Below are positions 10,162 to 20,815 of a DNA stretch of 34,111 nucleotides, in pieces; the first letter of the stretch is position 1, and each line of letters begins with the position of its first letter. Both the position numbers and the translations under genes were made by a program. The notes under the pieces were generated by a model that was not told where the DNA came from, did not search any database, and worked only from the letters and a program-made list of their open reading frames with translations. The DNA comes from Gnetum montanum (taxonomy: Eukaryota; Streptophyta; Gnetopsida; Gnetales; Gnetaceae): positions 13,720-47,830 of the forward strand of contig MNCI01000164.1 of NCBI GenBank assembly GCA_015680685.1. The letters are read 5' to 3'.

Positions 10162-10293
10162 TTTGTTTGAAACATGTGCTCTTTAGGTTTAGTGAATACC
10201 ATTAATATTGTTGTATGAACCTCAAGGTCCATATCATTCCTACTATACATAGAATTATAAAAAGCACATTGACATCTTATTTTATATTGCAAA

Positions 10294-10989
10294 ATGTCTT
10301 CTTCTTCTCACAAGAATGAGGATGTGAAACCACTTGTCCCTCAAGAATGTAGGGTGATATATACTCATCCTAATGAGTATGTACCTAACTTCACTTTTAT
10401 ATTGTATCAAGATGAACAGATGCGGTAGCAAGACATGGAGGGAAACATTATATTGCCTCCTGATGGTTCTGTGCCTAGAATGCTAATTCAAAATCTTAAA
10501 AAGTTAGGCATCTTAGATCTTTAAAAGGAATACATTGTGCATGGCTTCGACACTCAAGACTATCGTCCCACAGAAACACAATGCAGGTAAGATCGACACC
10601 AAGAGAAGCAATGTGAACTTGTAAAGGGGAAACATTTCTCTAATTTATTATTCTTGTTAAACCAAACTAATAATGAGGATCCTTCCCCTGATGATTCTCA
10701 ATATGAAGATTCTCCACCCCTTGTTATTGAAGATAAGGGTGCAGCCCAGAACTTGTGATCCACTATTCATAAACCAAATTCAAGAAAAAGTAACAATCAA
10801 GGTAGGGACATGAGTAAACATCATGATGGCAAGGGATGTGAGGATGGTGGTTATAATGAGTGAAAAGGTGGTGGTGGGCACCATAATGGCCATGGTACTT
10901 CGCCTTCCTCTTCATCCTCTTCATTTGATTCTGAACATTCCTCTTCATCTACTAGTTCTCATAGAAGCCACCTGATGAGCAATGAGGTA
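10294..10989 (+). pseudogene. gag N-terminal part (Athila-like), with in-frame stops
   Basis: An ATG at 10294, 157 bases after the LTR end, opens a single reading frame (MSSSSHKNEDVKPLVPQE...) that can be followed to about 10989 without a frameshift. It is cut by five in-frame stops (for example after DEQMR, GILDL and AAQNL). The tail is low complexity: a Gly/His-rich piece (KGGGGHHNGHG), then Ser-rich runs (SPSSSSSSFDSEHSSSSTSS). That suits the flexible N-terminal region of a plant gag. The frame stops being sensible at AATGAGGTA, where foreign sequence starts; the conserved gag domain resumes after 11921. No specific motif proves function, so the call rests on position and frame retention. 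Confidence 0.65.
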
Positions 10990-11921
10990 CCCCTATGCTT
11001 AACCATATGAATACGAGTGTTTCATGCACTATCCAGTCAAATTCCAAGCACTAAGTGCTTATGCGTCATTGTGGAACAAGGATGGGTTAATTGATCATTG
11101 TCTTCCAAAGCTTACTTGTATGTCATGATTGTATGGTTAAGTAAGCTTGAGGCATATGATTTTTATAGCTTTTATGTTTTTATATCCTGCGCTAGTAGGG
11201 AAGAGAAAGATAACTAAGTGACTAATTTAACCTAACTACTAATTAACTAGGCTTTAACTAATCCTAACACCAATATCCATTCTCACTTGCCATACACATC
11301 CTAAACCAGTGCAACACTACTGGGATTACCAAACGCTAATCATTACTGGGTTACCAAGTGTTATACGCATGCTCGAAGTGATCGTATTGAGTGTANGTGG
11401 GCACTTGGAAAATACTCTAACCTTCAAACAAACTACAAGAGTTTCACTACTTAACTGTACCAGACTTCTTTTCCAATTGTGTGCCTAGGCACTGTATTTA
11501 TAGGCTTGGGAGAAACTACTCTAATAATTAGAGTAACTACTCCAATAATAACCACTCTAATTATTAAAATAACCACTCCAATAATAACCGCTCTAATAAT
11601 TAAAGTAACTGCTCCAATAATAACCACTCTAATTATTAGAGTAACCACTCCAATAATAACTGCTCTAATAATTAGAGTAATCACTCCAATAATAACCACT
11701 CTAATTATTAGAGTAACCACTCCAATAATACCTACTCTAATAATTAGAGTAACCACTTCATCACCACCGTAGAAATAATAATGATGAAGGTGATTAATGA
11801 GACAATAATGACCATAGAACCCACAAAGAAAGTGAAGGTAATAGAGGACATCATCAGAGACAATGCAATAATGATGATGATGAGCCCCTATTGGCAACTT
11901 GAAGCATGCTTAACATTGCAA
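10990..11921. mobile_element. ~932-bp insertion splitting gag, class unclear
   Basis: Gag coding ends at 10989 and resumes at 11922. The 5-bp word AGGTA flanks the segment (10985-10989 and 11922-11926). Removing 937 bases puts the two gag halves in one frame, which supports these borders. The insert ends are not TG...CA. A near-identical word ATGCTTAAC sits near both ends (10995 and 11906), and CTTAACCATA at 10998 is inverted as TATGGTTAAG at 11132. It has a hairpin (AAGCTTACTT...AAGTAAGCTT near 11107-11146), a palindrome GTGCCTAGGCAC (about 11480) followed by a TATA-like GTATTTATAG, and a minisatellite. It resembles a promoter-bearing LTR, but the termini do not confirm that. Confidence 0.55.
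11519..11754. repeat. 36-bp minisatellite, 7 copies, alternating centre base
   Basis: CTCTAA starts recur at 11519, 11555, 11591, 11627, 11663, 11699 and 11735, exactly 36 bases apart. Each unit is a 17-base near-palindrome (ACTCTAATxATTAGAGT) plus spacer and a shorter CACTCCAATAATAAC piece. The centre base x alternates A,T,A,T,A,T,A, giving a 72-bp higher-order unit. Because 36 is a multiple of 3, both strands stay open across the array and produce spurious repetitive ORFs. Confidence 0.92.
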
Positions 11922-13560
11922 AGGTAGTAAAGATTCCAACCAAGCATATGAAAGATAGTCGAATCAAGTGCTTAGATATGAAAAATATGCCAAGAATTTA
12001 GGGGGGATATAATTCTAATCTACAAACACATCTCCAAGCTTTCCATGATGCCTATTCCTTACAGAATATTGAAAATGATTCGTAGAAACTCAAGTTCTTC
12101 CCTAGGACACTCATCAAGGAAGTTGAAAGCTAGTACCAGTCCTTAGAGGTAGAATCTATCCATCGATGGAGTACAATGCTTGAGCTATTTAATAACAAAT
12201 ACCAAATGTACTCTAAAGTGCCCAACCTAAAAAAGTAAATCCAAGGCTATAAATAGGAAACACATGAACCCTTAGATGCTGCCATTTGTAGATACTATTC
12301 TCTCTTACATCGATGCCTTGGCCATGGTTATTCTTAGAGGGAACAACTTCACCATATCATAAATGGGCTCAAAGCTAAAACAAGAAGAACTCTTGGGGTT
12401 TATGCCTAAGAGAGACTCTGTAAATTAAGAGCTCACCAGATCCAAAGGCTTATAGAGTAGGTAGAAAAGTGCAGAAGAGTATAATAGAGAACCTTCCATC
12501 AAAAAAAGAGAGGTTCAATTTTGTGAAGAGGAGGATGCACCACTTGATGAAGTGGTAAATAGAAAAAGCTTTCTTATTCAAAAATTTGTTTCTAATATTT
12601 CAACTAAGGTTGATAAATTATGGAACTCTTTAGATGAAAATTTCCAAACTACTATGAAAATTGCTGAAGAATCCAAAGAGCGAAATAGTGATCATGATCA
12701 CAGAAGATGAAAAGAAGTTGAATGTGACTATCAACAAGGTAAGGGCAAGGCTACTACAGTAGAAGAAGTTATGAAAATTGACTCTAATGATGATATTGGT
12801 TCTGACATTTGACAATATGAACATCCTAAGGGATGTTGCTTTATGGTGTCACACTTACAAGAGTCTGGGTTGTACGAACTGACTCCTTCACTATCAAGGA
12901 GGCAAGCACCCAAAAGATTACCTTATCCTCAAAGTAATCCAAGGCAGTTCCACCAACAACAATAAGCTTATTATCCAAATGGAGCTCTACCACAACTGTA
13001 CGAGAAATACTAGTAGTAGCAACAACCACAGTCATGGGGGATGCCACACCAAGGTAGCAGTACCCTTACAAGTAGCCAAATCCTTATGGGTACTATGTTC
13101 AACAACTTATTTCTCCATGAAGCTATACAAGTTATGCTTCATTCCAGCATCACTATTATCCCCTAGAATATCATTAAAACCATTCACCATCTACTTGAGG
13201 GGAGAACCCATATCCATATCATCCTCCACATCCATCTACACATATCCCTCTGCATTGTACCCAGTTACCTCGTGCTCCATCTATGCAAGGAAAAATTCCC
13301 CCATAGCCACATCAATGAAATGCTATGAGGGCTGTAAACTTGCACCCAGACTTCCAATCAAGTGGGTTAGACAATCGATCCAAGAAATGATCATTCTTCT
13401 GATCTAACAATCCTCCCAAGTCCTCACAACCTAATGCAATTAGTCACCCTGTATCTCCAACTACCTCATCCTCTGCATCAAATACCTTCAAGATCCCTTC
13501 GAACCAAATGCCACCTAAGATCTACATTGTAATGTTAAAGCATTCTGTTTGCGACTAGAT
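11922..13560 (+). pseudogene. gag conserved domain and C-terminal region
   Basis: Gag forms the virus-like particle that packages element RNA. A single frame from 11921 shows the retrotransposon gag domain: HLQAFHDAYSLQNIEND, LKFFPRTLIKEVES, YQSLEVESIHRWSTMLELF, FNNKYQMYSKVPNLKK, THEPLDAAICRYYSLL and LHHIINGLKAKTRRTLGVYA. It is interrupted by stops, several at positions where Trp or Gln is expected. From about 12480 the frame shifts repeatedly through charged and Gln/Pro-rich sequence. I see no intact CCHC zinc knuckle; a GCCFM piece near 12833 is the only Cys pair. It leads directly into protease. Confidence 0.75.
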
Positions 13561-13579
13561 CAAGGCTGGCAATCTCCCT

Positions 13580-14530
13580 ACAAAGAGAGCTGACCCTGGA
13601 AGTCCCCTTATCTACTTATAGATCATCAAACATGAACCACATGAAGCTCTTCTTAACTTTGGTTTTGAAGTTCATCTCGTATTGGATGACATGTACAAAG
13701 CTTGGAACCTTCCACCTCTTAAGAAGAGTAACATCTATTTAGAATTGGTAGATTAGTCAATCACTATTCCTTTGGGGTTAGTGGAGGACATTATAACCAT
13801 AGTATGTGGATGGTCCTACCTTGCTGATTTTCTAGTGATCAAGGTTAAAAATTGCAAAGGTGACTTTCCTATCATCATGGGACATGCATGGTTAAGTACT
13901 GTGGATGTAAGAATGAGCATCAGAGACCTCTCCTTAGAGATTTCCAAGGAGAATGAATTTGAAAAAATGGAGAAGAAGCAAATTCAATGCATTTCTTACA
14001 GTGATAATGGGTGCAATTGCATGCAAAAGTTCTAGTCTATTAAAAACACATCCATTAAAGCATGTAATCAGTATGTAGAAGAAATAGAAATACAAAAGTG
14101 TTTGTACACAACAACCACAAAACAAGAGGGCACCCAGTGGCTAACAACTAATTCTAATAGCAGCACATTATGCATGGAACCAACTAAGAGCCTAACATGT
14201 GCTTATGTTGAAAGCATGGATGAACTTGAGAAAGTTCATCACCAACTCTCTAATGATGAAAATGATGATACCTATTGGGGAGAGTTGGAAATCCATGAAA
14301 ATTTTAAACAAGAGCCCTAAGAATTAAAATTTTTACCATCTAGCATGGAATATGCATCTTTAAACAATGGTAATTTGGTTATAATCAATGCCTAACTCAC
14401 TCTTGCATAAAAAGAAAACTTGTTAATAGTGGTTAATAAATGGCCAATAGCCTTTGCTTGGTCATATCCCGAGCTGACTAGAATTGATCCAAGGATATGC
14501 TAGCATTGCATTTACACTAACATGGCCATG
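13580..14530 (+). pseudogene. Aspartic protease pseudogene and PR-RT linker
   Basis: Retroelement aspartic protease cleaves the Gag-Pol polyprotein. Blocks seen are DPGSPLIYL; EALLNFGFEVHLVLDDMYKA, aligned with the family's DLGASVxLMP active site; IYLELVD, then SITIPLGLVEDI; and ADFLVIKV, then FPIIMGHAWLSTVDVRMSI, corresponding to the flap and ILGRPFL region. The active-site Asp is replaced by Asn (codon AAC at 13655-13657), and GA is replaced by GF. The second half keeps an open frame at 13772-14035. The linker that follows (14035-14530) is acidic (MDELEKVHHQLSNDENDD near 14217) and ends with the approach to RT. Confidence 0.75.
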
Positions 14531-14534
14531 AAGC

Positions 14535-15300
14535 CAAGAAGGTAGTCATAGAGGCAATTGAACCCTAAATTAAAGCAAATCATCAAGGAGAAAATAGAAG
14601 AACTCCTCAAGGTAGGGTTCATTTATCCCATCGCAGATAGTGAGTTGGTTAGCCCACTTGTAATTTTACCAAAGAAAGGTGGCAAGTGGCAGGTTTGTAT
14701 TGACTTTAGGCTATTGAACATGGCTACATTCAAAGATCATTTTCCATTGCCATTTTTTGATTAGGTGTTAAACACTATCTTTGGGCATTGCTATTATAGC
14801 TTCCTAGATGGTTATAATGGCTATAACCAAATTCAGAATGCACCTAGGGATCAAGCCAAGACAACATTCACGAGTCCTTAGGGGAATTTTGCATATTGTA
14901 AGATGTCTTTTGGTGTGTGCAATGCTCCTACAACATTCCAACACCTGGTCCTTAGCATGTTTTAGCAACAAATCGGTAGCAGTGTGGAAGTCTTCATGGA
15001 TGACTTCTCTACCTATGGAGCTACGTCTGAGCAAGCCTTAGACCATCTTGAGCAAGTACTGAAAAGATGCATGGAAATAAATCTACAGCTCAACTAGCAA
15101 TAAGACCATCCCATGCTCCAACAAGACATTGTACTAGGGCATAGAATCACTCAAGAAAGGATTGAGGTAGACCCTAGAAAAATAAGAGTCATCTAAGGAA
15201 TAACTCATTAACCAGAAATCATTAAAGATGTTCAGTCATTCCTTGGATACACTGGCTACTATCGACTATTCATAGAGAATTTCTCTAAGATTGCAAAACC
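14535..15300 (+). pseudogene. Reverse transcriptase pseudogene (Athila-like)
   Basis: RT copies element RNA into cDNA. In order: QLNPKLKQIIKEKIEELLKV from about 14548; GFIYPIADSELVSPLVILPK; VCIDFRLLNMATFKDHFPLP; FLDGYNGYNQ near 14805; MSFGVCNAPTTFQH near 14905; VEVFMDDFSTYG, with the FMDD catalytic box at 14993-15004 intact; QDIVLGHRIT near 15122; and VQSFLGYTGYYRLFIENFSK near 15230. Order and spacing match a complete Ty3/gypsy RT of about 250 residues. Stops (after LPFFD and TFTSP, and inside SMF-QQ) and at least one shift break it. FMDD instead of YVDD is typical of Athila-type elements. Confidence 0.9.
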
Positions 15301-15832
15301 ATTGGTAGAGCTTACAAAGAAAGATGCACCTTTCATATGGATAAACAAGTGCAACACATGCATTCCAGCAGTTGAAGGAAAAACTCATAAAAACTTCAAT
15401 TCTACAGGTACCAAACTAGTCTATCCCATTCCATATAATGATAGATGCATCTAATTATGCTTTGGAAGCTATGCTTATGTAGCTAGATGATGAGAAACAT
15501 CCATACTACATCCACTGTGTGAGCCAAAGCATTGTGAGAGCACAATTAAATTACACCACCATGGAGAAAGAACTAATGGTAGTTGTGTATGCTCTTGAAA
15601 AGTTTAGGTATTGTGTGCTTGGCTGCAAAGTATTTCTACACACAAACCATAGTGCAATTTTCTTCCTTATGAACAAGCCAACAGTGAGCCCTCATATCAT
15701 ACAATGGCCTATGATATTGCAGGAATTTGATCTTGCGATGATAGATCAGAAAAGAACTGAGAATGTGGTCACTGATCACCTCTCTCGATTAAGGTGGGAT
15801 AATAAAGAGGAGGAGAGCCTAATCTCTAATTA
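15301..15832 (+). pseudogene. RNase H pseudogene of the Athila-like pol
   Basis: The domain continues from RT. A frameshift near 15350 separates KKDAPFIW from the helix HAFQQLKEKLIKTSILQVP. Then come MIDASNYALEAMLM with the first catalytic Asp kept, YYIHCVSQSIVRAQLNYTTM, EKELMVVVYALEKFRYCVLG with the Glu kept, LHTNHSAIFFLM, where the Asp of the usual TDH is Asn (codon AAC 15645-15647), and ENVVTDHLSRL at the end with the last Asp kept. The frame is open from 15519 to 15833. Confidence 0.88.
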
Positions 15833-15959
15833 ATTTCCAAACAAACTCCTCTTTACTACTGTAATAAATGAACAAATGCTCATAGAACCAAAATGGTACA
15901 ATGGCATCCTCACTTCTCTTCTCACTCAAGAGATGCCACAACATCTTGACTTTAGAAAG

Positions 15960-17130
15960 AAATAACAATTTCTTCATCGAGCTAAATACTTTATGGAAAT
16001 CAACAGACACCTCTACAAGGTATGCGCTAATGGCCTGATTCGTTGGTGTGTCCCTAATGAAGATCAACTGCACATTCTTTAGGATGCTCACAAAGGGCCT
16101 TGCAAAGGCCACTATGCAGGGAGACACATGGCCATAAAAATCTTAATGGTAGGATACTACTAGCCCAGAATCTTTAGGGAAATCCACTAATTTGTCCAAT
16201 CTTGTAAACACTGCCAACAAGATGGTGGGATGATCACATGAATGGAGGGTCCTCAATAGTGGATTCAACCACTAGATTCCTTTGATATTTAGGGCATAGA
16301 CTTCATGGATCCCATCACACCCATGTCCAATGGAAAAGCATATATTATTGTAGCAATTGACTACTATACCAAATGGGAAAATGCAACACCTGTCGCCAAC
16401 TATACATCATCCACTACTATTAGATTCATACAACAAAGTGTGATAAATAAGTTTTGTATGCCACATGCACTGATTTCTAACAATGGAACCCATTTCACAA
16501 GTACCACCTTTCACAAGTTAATGCAACCTTGGGGGTTGAACATAAATTAACAACACCTTATCATCCCCAAGCTAGTGGCCAAGTTAAAGTCACTAATAAG
16601 GAGATTACAAAAATCTTAATGAGAACAATAAGCAAATATAGGAAGGATTGGAGCACAAAACTCAAAAATGCCCTCTAAGCCTACTGCTCAACACAAAAAC
16701 TTCCTATTGGCTATTCTCCCTATGAGCTGGTGTACAAAAAGCTTCTAACACTACCAATCCAATTCGAGCTCCATACACTTTCAACAACTTCTGACTTGGA
16801 CCTGACTTGGACCTTGACCTAAGGCTAGTACAAAAAGAATGATTAAAACCTAAATGTGCTAGATGAAAATCAATTAGTGGCCCTATCTTTGAATGAAGTG
16901 CACAAGCATACAACAAAACATGACATGGCCTTAGAATAAGTAAAGTAAAATTCCAACTTGGTGATAAGGTTCTCTACTAGAACCCCACACACGTACCTCA
17001 AAAAAAAAAAGCTCTAAATGTTGTGCGAGGGACCTTATATAATTGAAAAAACTTTTTTCTTTGGGGCCATGTTAATTTACAAACCTAAAAGCCCAAATAA
17101 AAAGTAGTTGGTCAACTTCCAACAAATAAA
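15960..17130 (+). pseudogene. Integrase pseudogene of the Athila-like pol
   Basis: The zinc-binding part shows DAHKGPCKGHYAGRHMAIKI and FVQSCKHCQQ (about 16085-16220). The core has GIDFMDPI, with Asp at 16299-16301 kept; YIIVAIDYYTKWENATPV; HALISNNGTHFTS, where the second catalytic Asp is Asn (AAC 16479-16481); a shift near 16540; and ASGQVKVTNKEI, where the catalytic Glu is Lys (AAA 16586-16588). Beyond lie KDWSTKLKNAL, YSPYELVYKK and a C-terminal segment FQLGDKVLY followed by GPYIIEKTFFFGA. The remaining DDE triad is D-N-K, so the product would be inactive even without the stops. Confidence 0.88.
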
Positions 17131-18730
17131 GCTTTTCCATGAGCCCAAGTAAGCCAATGCAATGAATACCTCAACGAATGGATGACCATGCTCAATTTTT
17201 TAGCTCTCCTCCTTTCAATATAGTTGTGGGGGAGATGACCATCCATATGGCTACTCAATTTTTTAATTTTTAATTTTTTGTTTTTTTTACACATTTTTGT
17301 CTTTATAGTTATTTATTTTACAACATTTTGATTTTAAATGTTTTTCCTATTTTACACCATCATTAGTACATTTGAATCTTTCTTGAATATTTTACATTTT
17401 CTTATATATTCTACTTTGTTTTGTTTGAGTGTGATTTTCAAATTTTTGCTAGTAAAAGTGCTTTATTGCCAATAGGACATAGTGGTGTTGCGACTACTAT
17501 TGATGGTGGTTTATTCTTAATGTTTTGTTTGCTTATGTCTAGGTTCTATTGTGGATTTTTGTATCAATGGATTAGTCATGATTCCTTTTTCATGGCTATA
17601 GGAAATGAGTCCATAACATCCACCCATCCACCAAATCTATGATTTTCCTTTTTCTAGAAGTATGAGGTCCCTTCCATTAAAGAAAATCTTAATGAATCAA
17701 TTACCTTAGTAGTTTCTGGAATTGGATAGGATTCAAAGGTTTGAAAAGGGTGTAACTTTAAGGGTACTTGGCACTCTTTGTGCTCTTCTACTTACTCAGA
17801 TGCTTGGGTGTTTTCATGGACTTCTTACCGCTCCATGTTGACCAATAATAGAAAGTTCAATAAAGTCTTTGCATGGTGTGATTCCCATTGAAGAAAAAAT
17901 AAAACAAATAAAAAAACATGATGGGAATTTAAAGTGCACCCCTTAGATAAAGAAACGGGCTACAAGCACTGGTTATGGGACTAGAAAGACATGTTACCCA
18001 TGTTTGAAGGTCCTCTCTAACTAAGGCTCTCTCTCACTTCTTGCTTTATTTTTCTTCTCTTTATGGAGCGATGGTTGTTTGTGGGTGCACTCCTATGTCT
18101 TGAGGGGATGGATTGGTCTTAGAGTGCCAATGTGAAGTCATTGAACGTGGTTGGTTTTGGTTGAAACTAAGGATGGATCTTCTCAAGTTATTCTAAACAC
18201 ACAATTCCACAAGGGACTTCTTATGACCTCAATTCAAGATTCCATTCCACCTTCTACATCATCCACCTATGCTTACTGTAATTCACCTTACTGTCAGTGT
18301 CCATGTTCTTAACTCTATGTCTTGGTCTAATGTACCTGAATTCTTAGGTAGCATCTTCTAGGCTTCAATCTTTAACTTCCATTGACCATTAATCACCTAG
18401 GGGGCCCACGAACTCCTTAGGTTGAGGTTATGCAAGGGTAAACAAGGCATGTGCCTACTATGGGAAGGGAGGATCCACTTGCATATCCTTTGGTCTGGTT
18501 TGTTAAGTACATTCACCTTAGGCATTCTTGCAATTAGAATCTTTCATATGCTCATCTTTGGAATCAAACCATGTGTTCCTTTACAAATTTTGTTCAATAA
18601 ATACATTCTTCATTGAATTTTTCAATTTTTGAGCTTTAATAGACCCTCTTCAATGATTTTATCATAATCTTGACTTTTCTAGGACTCCATGGACCCTAAT
18701 GTCATTTTAAAAATTCTTAATATTTTTTGA
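17131..18730. other. Element-internal sequence after pol, unassigned
   Basis: T-rich just after integrase (17270-17420), then ordinary AT-rich sequence. The open frames at 17421-17642 and 18422-18616 show no similarity I recognise. This position is normally short in gypsy elements or leads straight into the 3' ORF; here it is the start of about 5.4 kb of spacer. Confidence 0.45.
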
Positions 18731-18734
18731 GAAA

Positions 18735-18840
18735 TTCAAGTTTGAAATTCTGGTGAATGGGCCTCATAAACGAGGCCCCATCAATGAAGCAGACCTGTAT
18801 ACGAGGCCCCATACATGGGGCCCTATTGATGTAGGGGAAA
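18735..18840. repeat. LTR-U3-like CGAGGCCCCAT module
   Basis: CGAGGCCCCAT occurs twice (about 18771 and 18800) inside a G/C-rich patch with GGGCCTCATAAACGAGGCC and ATTGATGTAGGGG. These words resemble the U3 region of the flanking LTRs (GATGAGGCCTCAT, CATTGACAGGGCCCCATTGA). It may be a fragment of a related LTR or an element-internal copy of the same sites. There is no recognisable LTR border. Confidence 0.4.
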
Positions 18841-18849
18841 AATACTATT

Positions 18850-20400
18850 GTTGGCACATTTTGGCCATTTCATGGAACAGGTTGGCATGATAAAATTGAT
18901 TAAAGGTTTTTGCAATTTTCAGTACTCTCTTATTGTTAGTTGGAGAAGTGGCAAGAATTCCACAAATCATTAACTATGTTTTCTCACTAAATTCATAAGG
19001 GAGCTTTTAAAAATCCATTGCAAAGCAATTTTAGATGCTGAAAGATTGAAGACTGCTGTACTTTGTTAGAATAAACAAAATTTTAGCTTGTGGATAAAGA
19101 GAAATAGCATCTAAATTTAAAGAAGAAAGAAATGAAGAATCAAAGTAACTGCAATTGATGGTAAACTGGTCATTGGAAATTACAATATTCTTCATGAAGC
19201 AATTTGTTCATGTGCCCTATATATGAAGTGCAGAACAAAAAGAAGAAGAGAGAAAATGAATAAGGGTTAAAATGTAGTTAGCAATATATATAAGAATTGA
19301 GAATTGGACGTCACAATAATGTTTATTGACAGCAAAAGTAGAGACATTGGAAAAAGGCAATTTGTCAAACACTTTGTATATACTCTGCATTTGAATTAGC
19401 AATGAAAACCGAAAAAACAAGAACAGCAAGACAGGCATCAAGAATATATCAGAATCTTGCCAATATTAGCACCCAAATCATACAACAGCTGTCCTTGATT
19501 CACAAATTGAATAAAACAAATTTAAAAAGAAAAACGTAGAAAGCCCTAGGTAAATCTGGGGCAAAGATTTCAGGTGCTTAGAACCCTAAACCACAATTAT
19601 CATTTGCTCCTGGAACCTGCAAAAGAAAAAGAAAATCTCCCTCAATAATCCACAGTATACAGAGAGTGGAGTCTTCGCATAAAAGGGCAAAAACGCAATA
19701 GGGTTTCTAGCTCGTATTTGACAGAGCACCAGGGCATGGTAGAGAAATAAACTCCAAAAAAAATGTACTGCGTAACTACAGCTAACAAGAATCTTAAATC
19801 ATGGTAGACAAGGGCATCCTGCCAAGAATTTGGTCCCAGAAATTCAGTGAATGCAGAGCACACATAGAGGTCTAGCCGAGAACAATGATTGTAATCATTT
19901 AAATTGCGCCTTTTCCTCCACTGGTGTAGGGTGCATACAGTTCATGCAGAAATTGCCAAGATGCTCAGCAGAGTTTCAAACCTTCTGATACTGAATAACT
20001 GTCACTAAAAATAGACCTTTGGTGTATCTAGACGACACCAGTGACTCGGCATTTGCAACTACCGAAGCAGGGATGAATTTGCAATTGTTCTAGTAACAAT
20101 ACCACACTAGCAAATGGCGAAATTCCTCATTTCTTTGCTGCAGGTCAGAAGCGTGATGATTAACAACCGCGGATTTCCTGTTAATTTGAAATATTTGCAT
20201 AGGAGAGAGTTGGCATTGCTCATTATCCGAGTTTCAATTCAAACATTCCTCTTGATGAAACAAGCTCATGCAATAATTCATGAAAAATACGCTACAGACG
20301 TCTTAACTACGGTTTTATTATTCGAAAAAGCCGAACATCCTCATGATCTAGAGAATTTGCACATAAATTGGGAGTGACAGAAGAAAAATAAAAATATAGA
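18850..20400. other. CpG-retaining, gene-like block inside the element
   Basis: Unlike its surroundings, the right part (about 19600-20380) keeps CpG-containing words (ACGACACCAG, CTCGGCATTT, AACCGCGGATT, CTACAGACGTCTTAACTACGG). It has splice-acceptor-like stretches on both strands: minus TTTCTTTTTCTTTTGCAG/GTTCCAGG near 19610-19632, and plus TTTCTTTGCTGCAG/GTCAG near 20132-20147. A plus-strand frame at 20114-20377 (87 codons, ending EHPHDLENLHINWE) looks protein-like, but I do not recognise it. It could be a captured host-gene fragment or a separate insertion. No borders or target duplication were found. Confidence 0.35.
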
Positions 20401-20697
20401 TAAATGGGTACCAGTTTGGATAAGTTACTATGGTTGTTTGGGGCCATAAAATTGAAATATGAATATATTTATGGTCATACCATAATGAGACATGTAGAAA
20501 CAAAACATGAGTCCTCCATGGCTCCCTAGTCTATCATGATGGTTACAACTACAAGATATTGATCACCTATAAAAATTTAACCCCATGGTGAATATAACCA
20601 CTAGATACTTGGCTTCATTTTAAATTTCCTATAAATGTTGTAATTTCATGACAATCGTAGCCTCTCAATAAAAATGGTGGTTATAACCACTACAAAG

Positions 20698-20815
20698 GCC
20701 ACTTGTCAACTACAGCTTTTTTATCTCCATGGTGACCACTTGGTAACTGAATGGGCCACTTGGCAACTAAATGGGACACTTGTCAACTGCAGCTTTTTTT
20801 ATCTCTATGGTGGTT
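20698..20815. repeat. 77-bp tandem duplication
   Basis: ACTTGTCAACTACAGC followed by TTTTTTATCTCCATGGTG at 20701 recurs at 20778 as ACTTGTCAACTGCAGC with TTTTTTTATCTCTATGGTG. Between them CCACTTGGTAACTGAATGGG and CCACTTGGCAACTAAATGGG form a shorter internal repeat. It lies just upstream of a TATA-like sequence. Confidence 0.7.

Noticed and set aside
11451-11897. Repetitive open frames on both strands (148 codons minus, 97 codons plus)
   Set aside because: They are produced by the 36-bp minisatellite, whose period is a multiple of three; the repeated TLIIRV-type peptides are an artefact.
12630-13407. Several open frames on both strands in the gag C-terminal region
   Set aside because: They overlap the decayed plus-strand gag frame and show no independent similarity.
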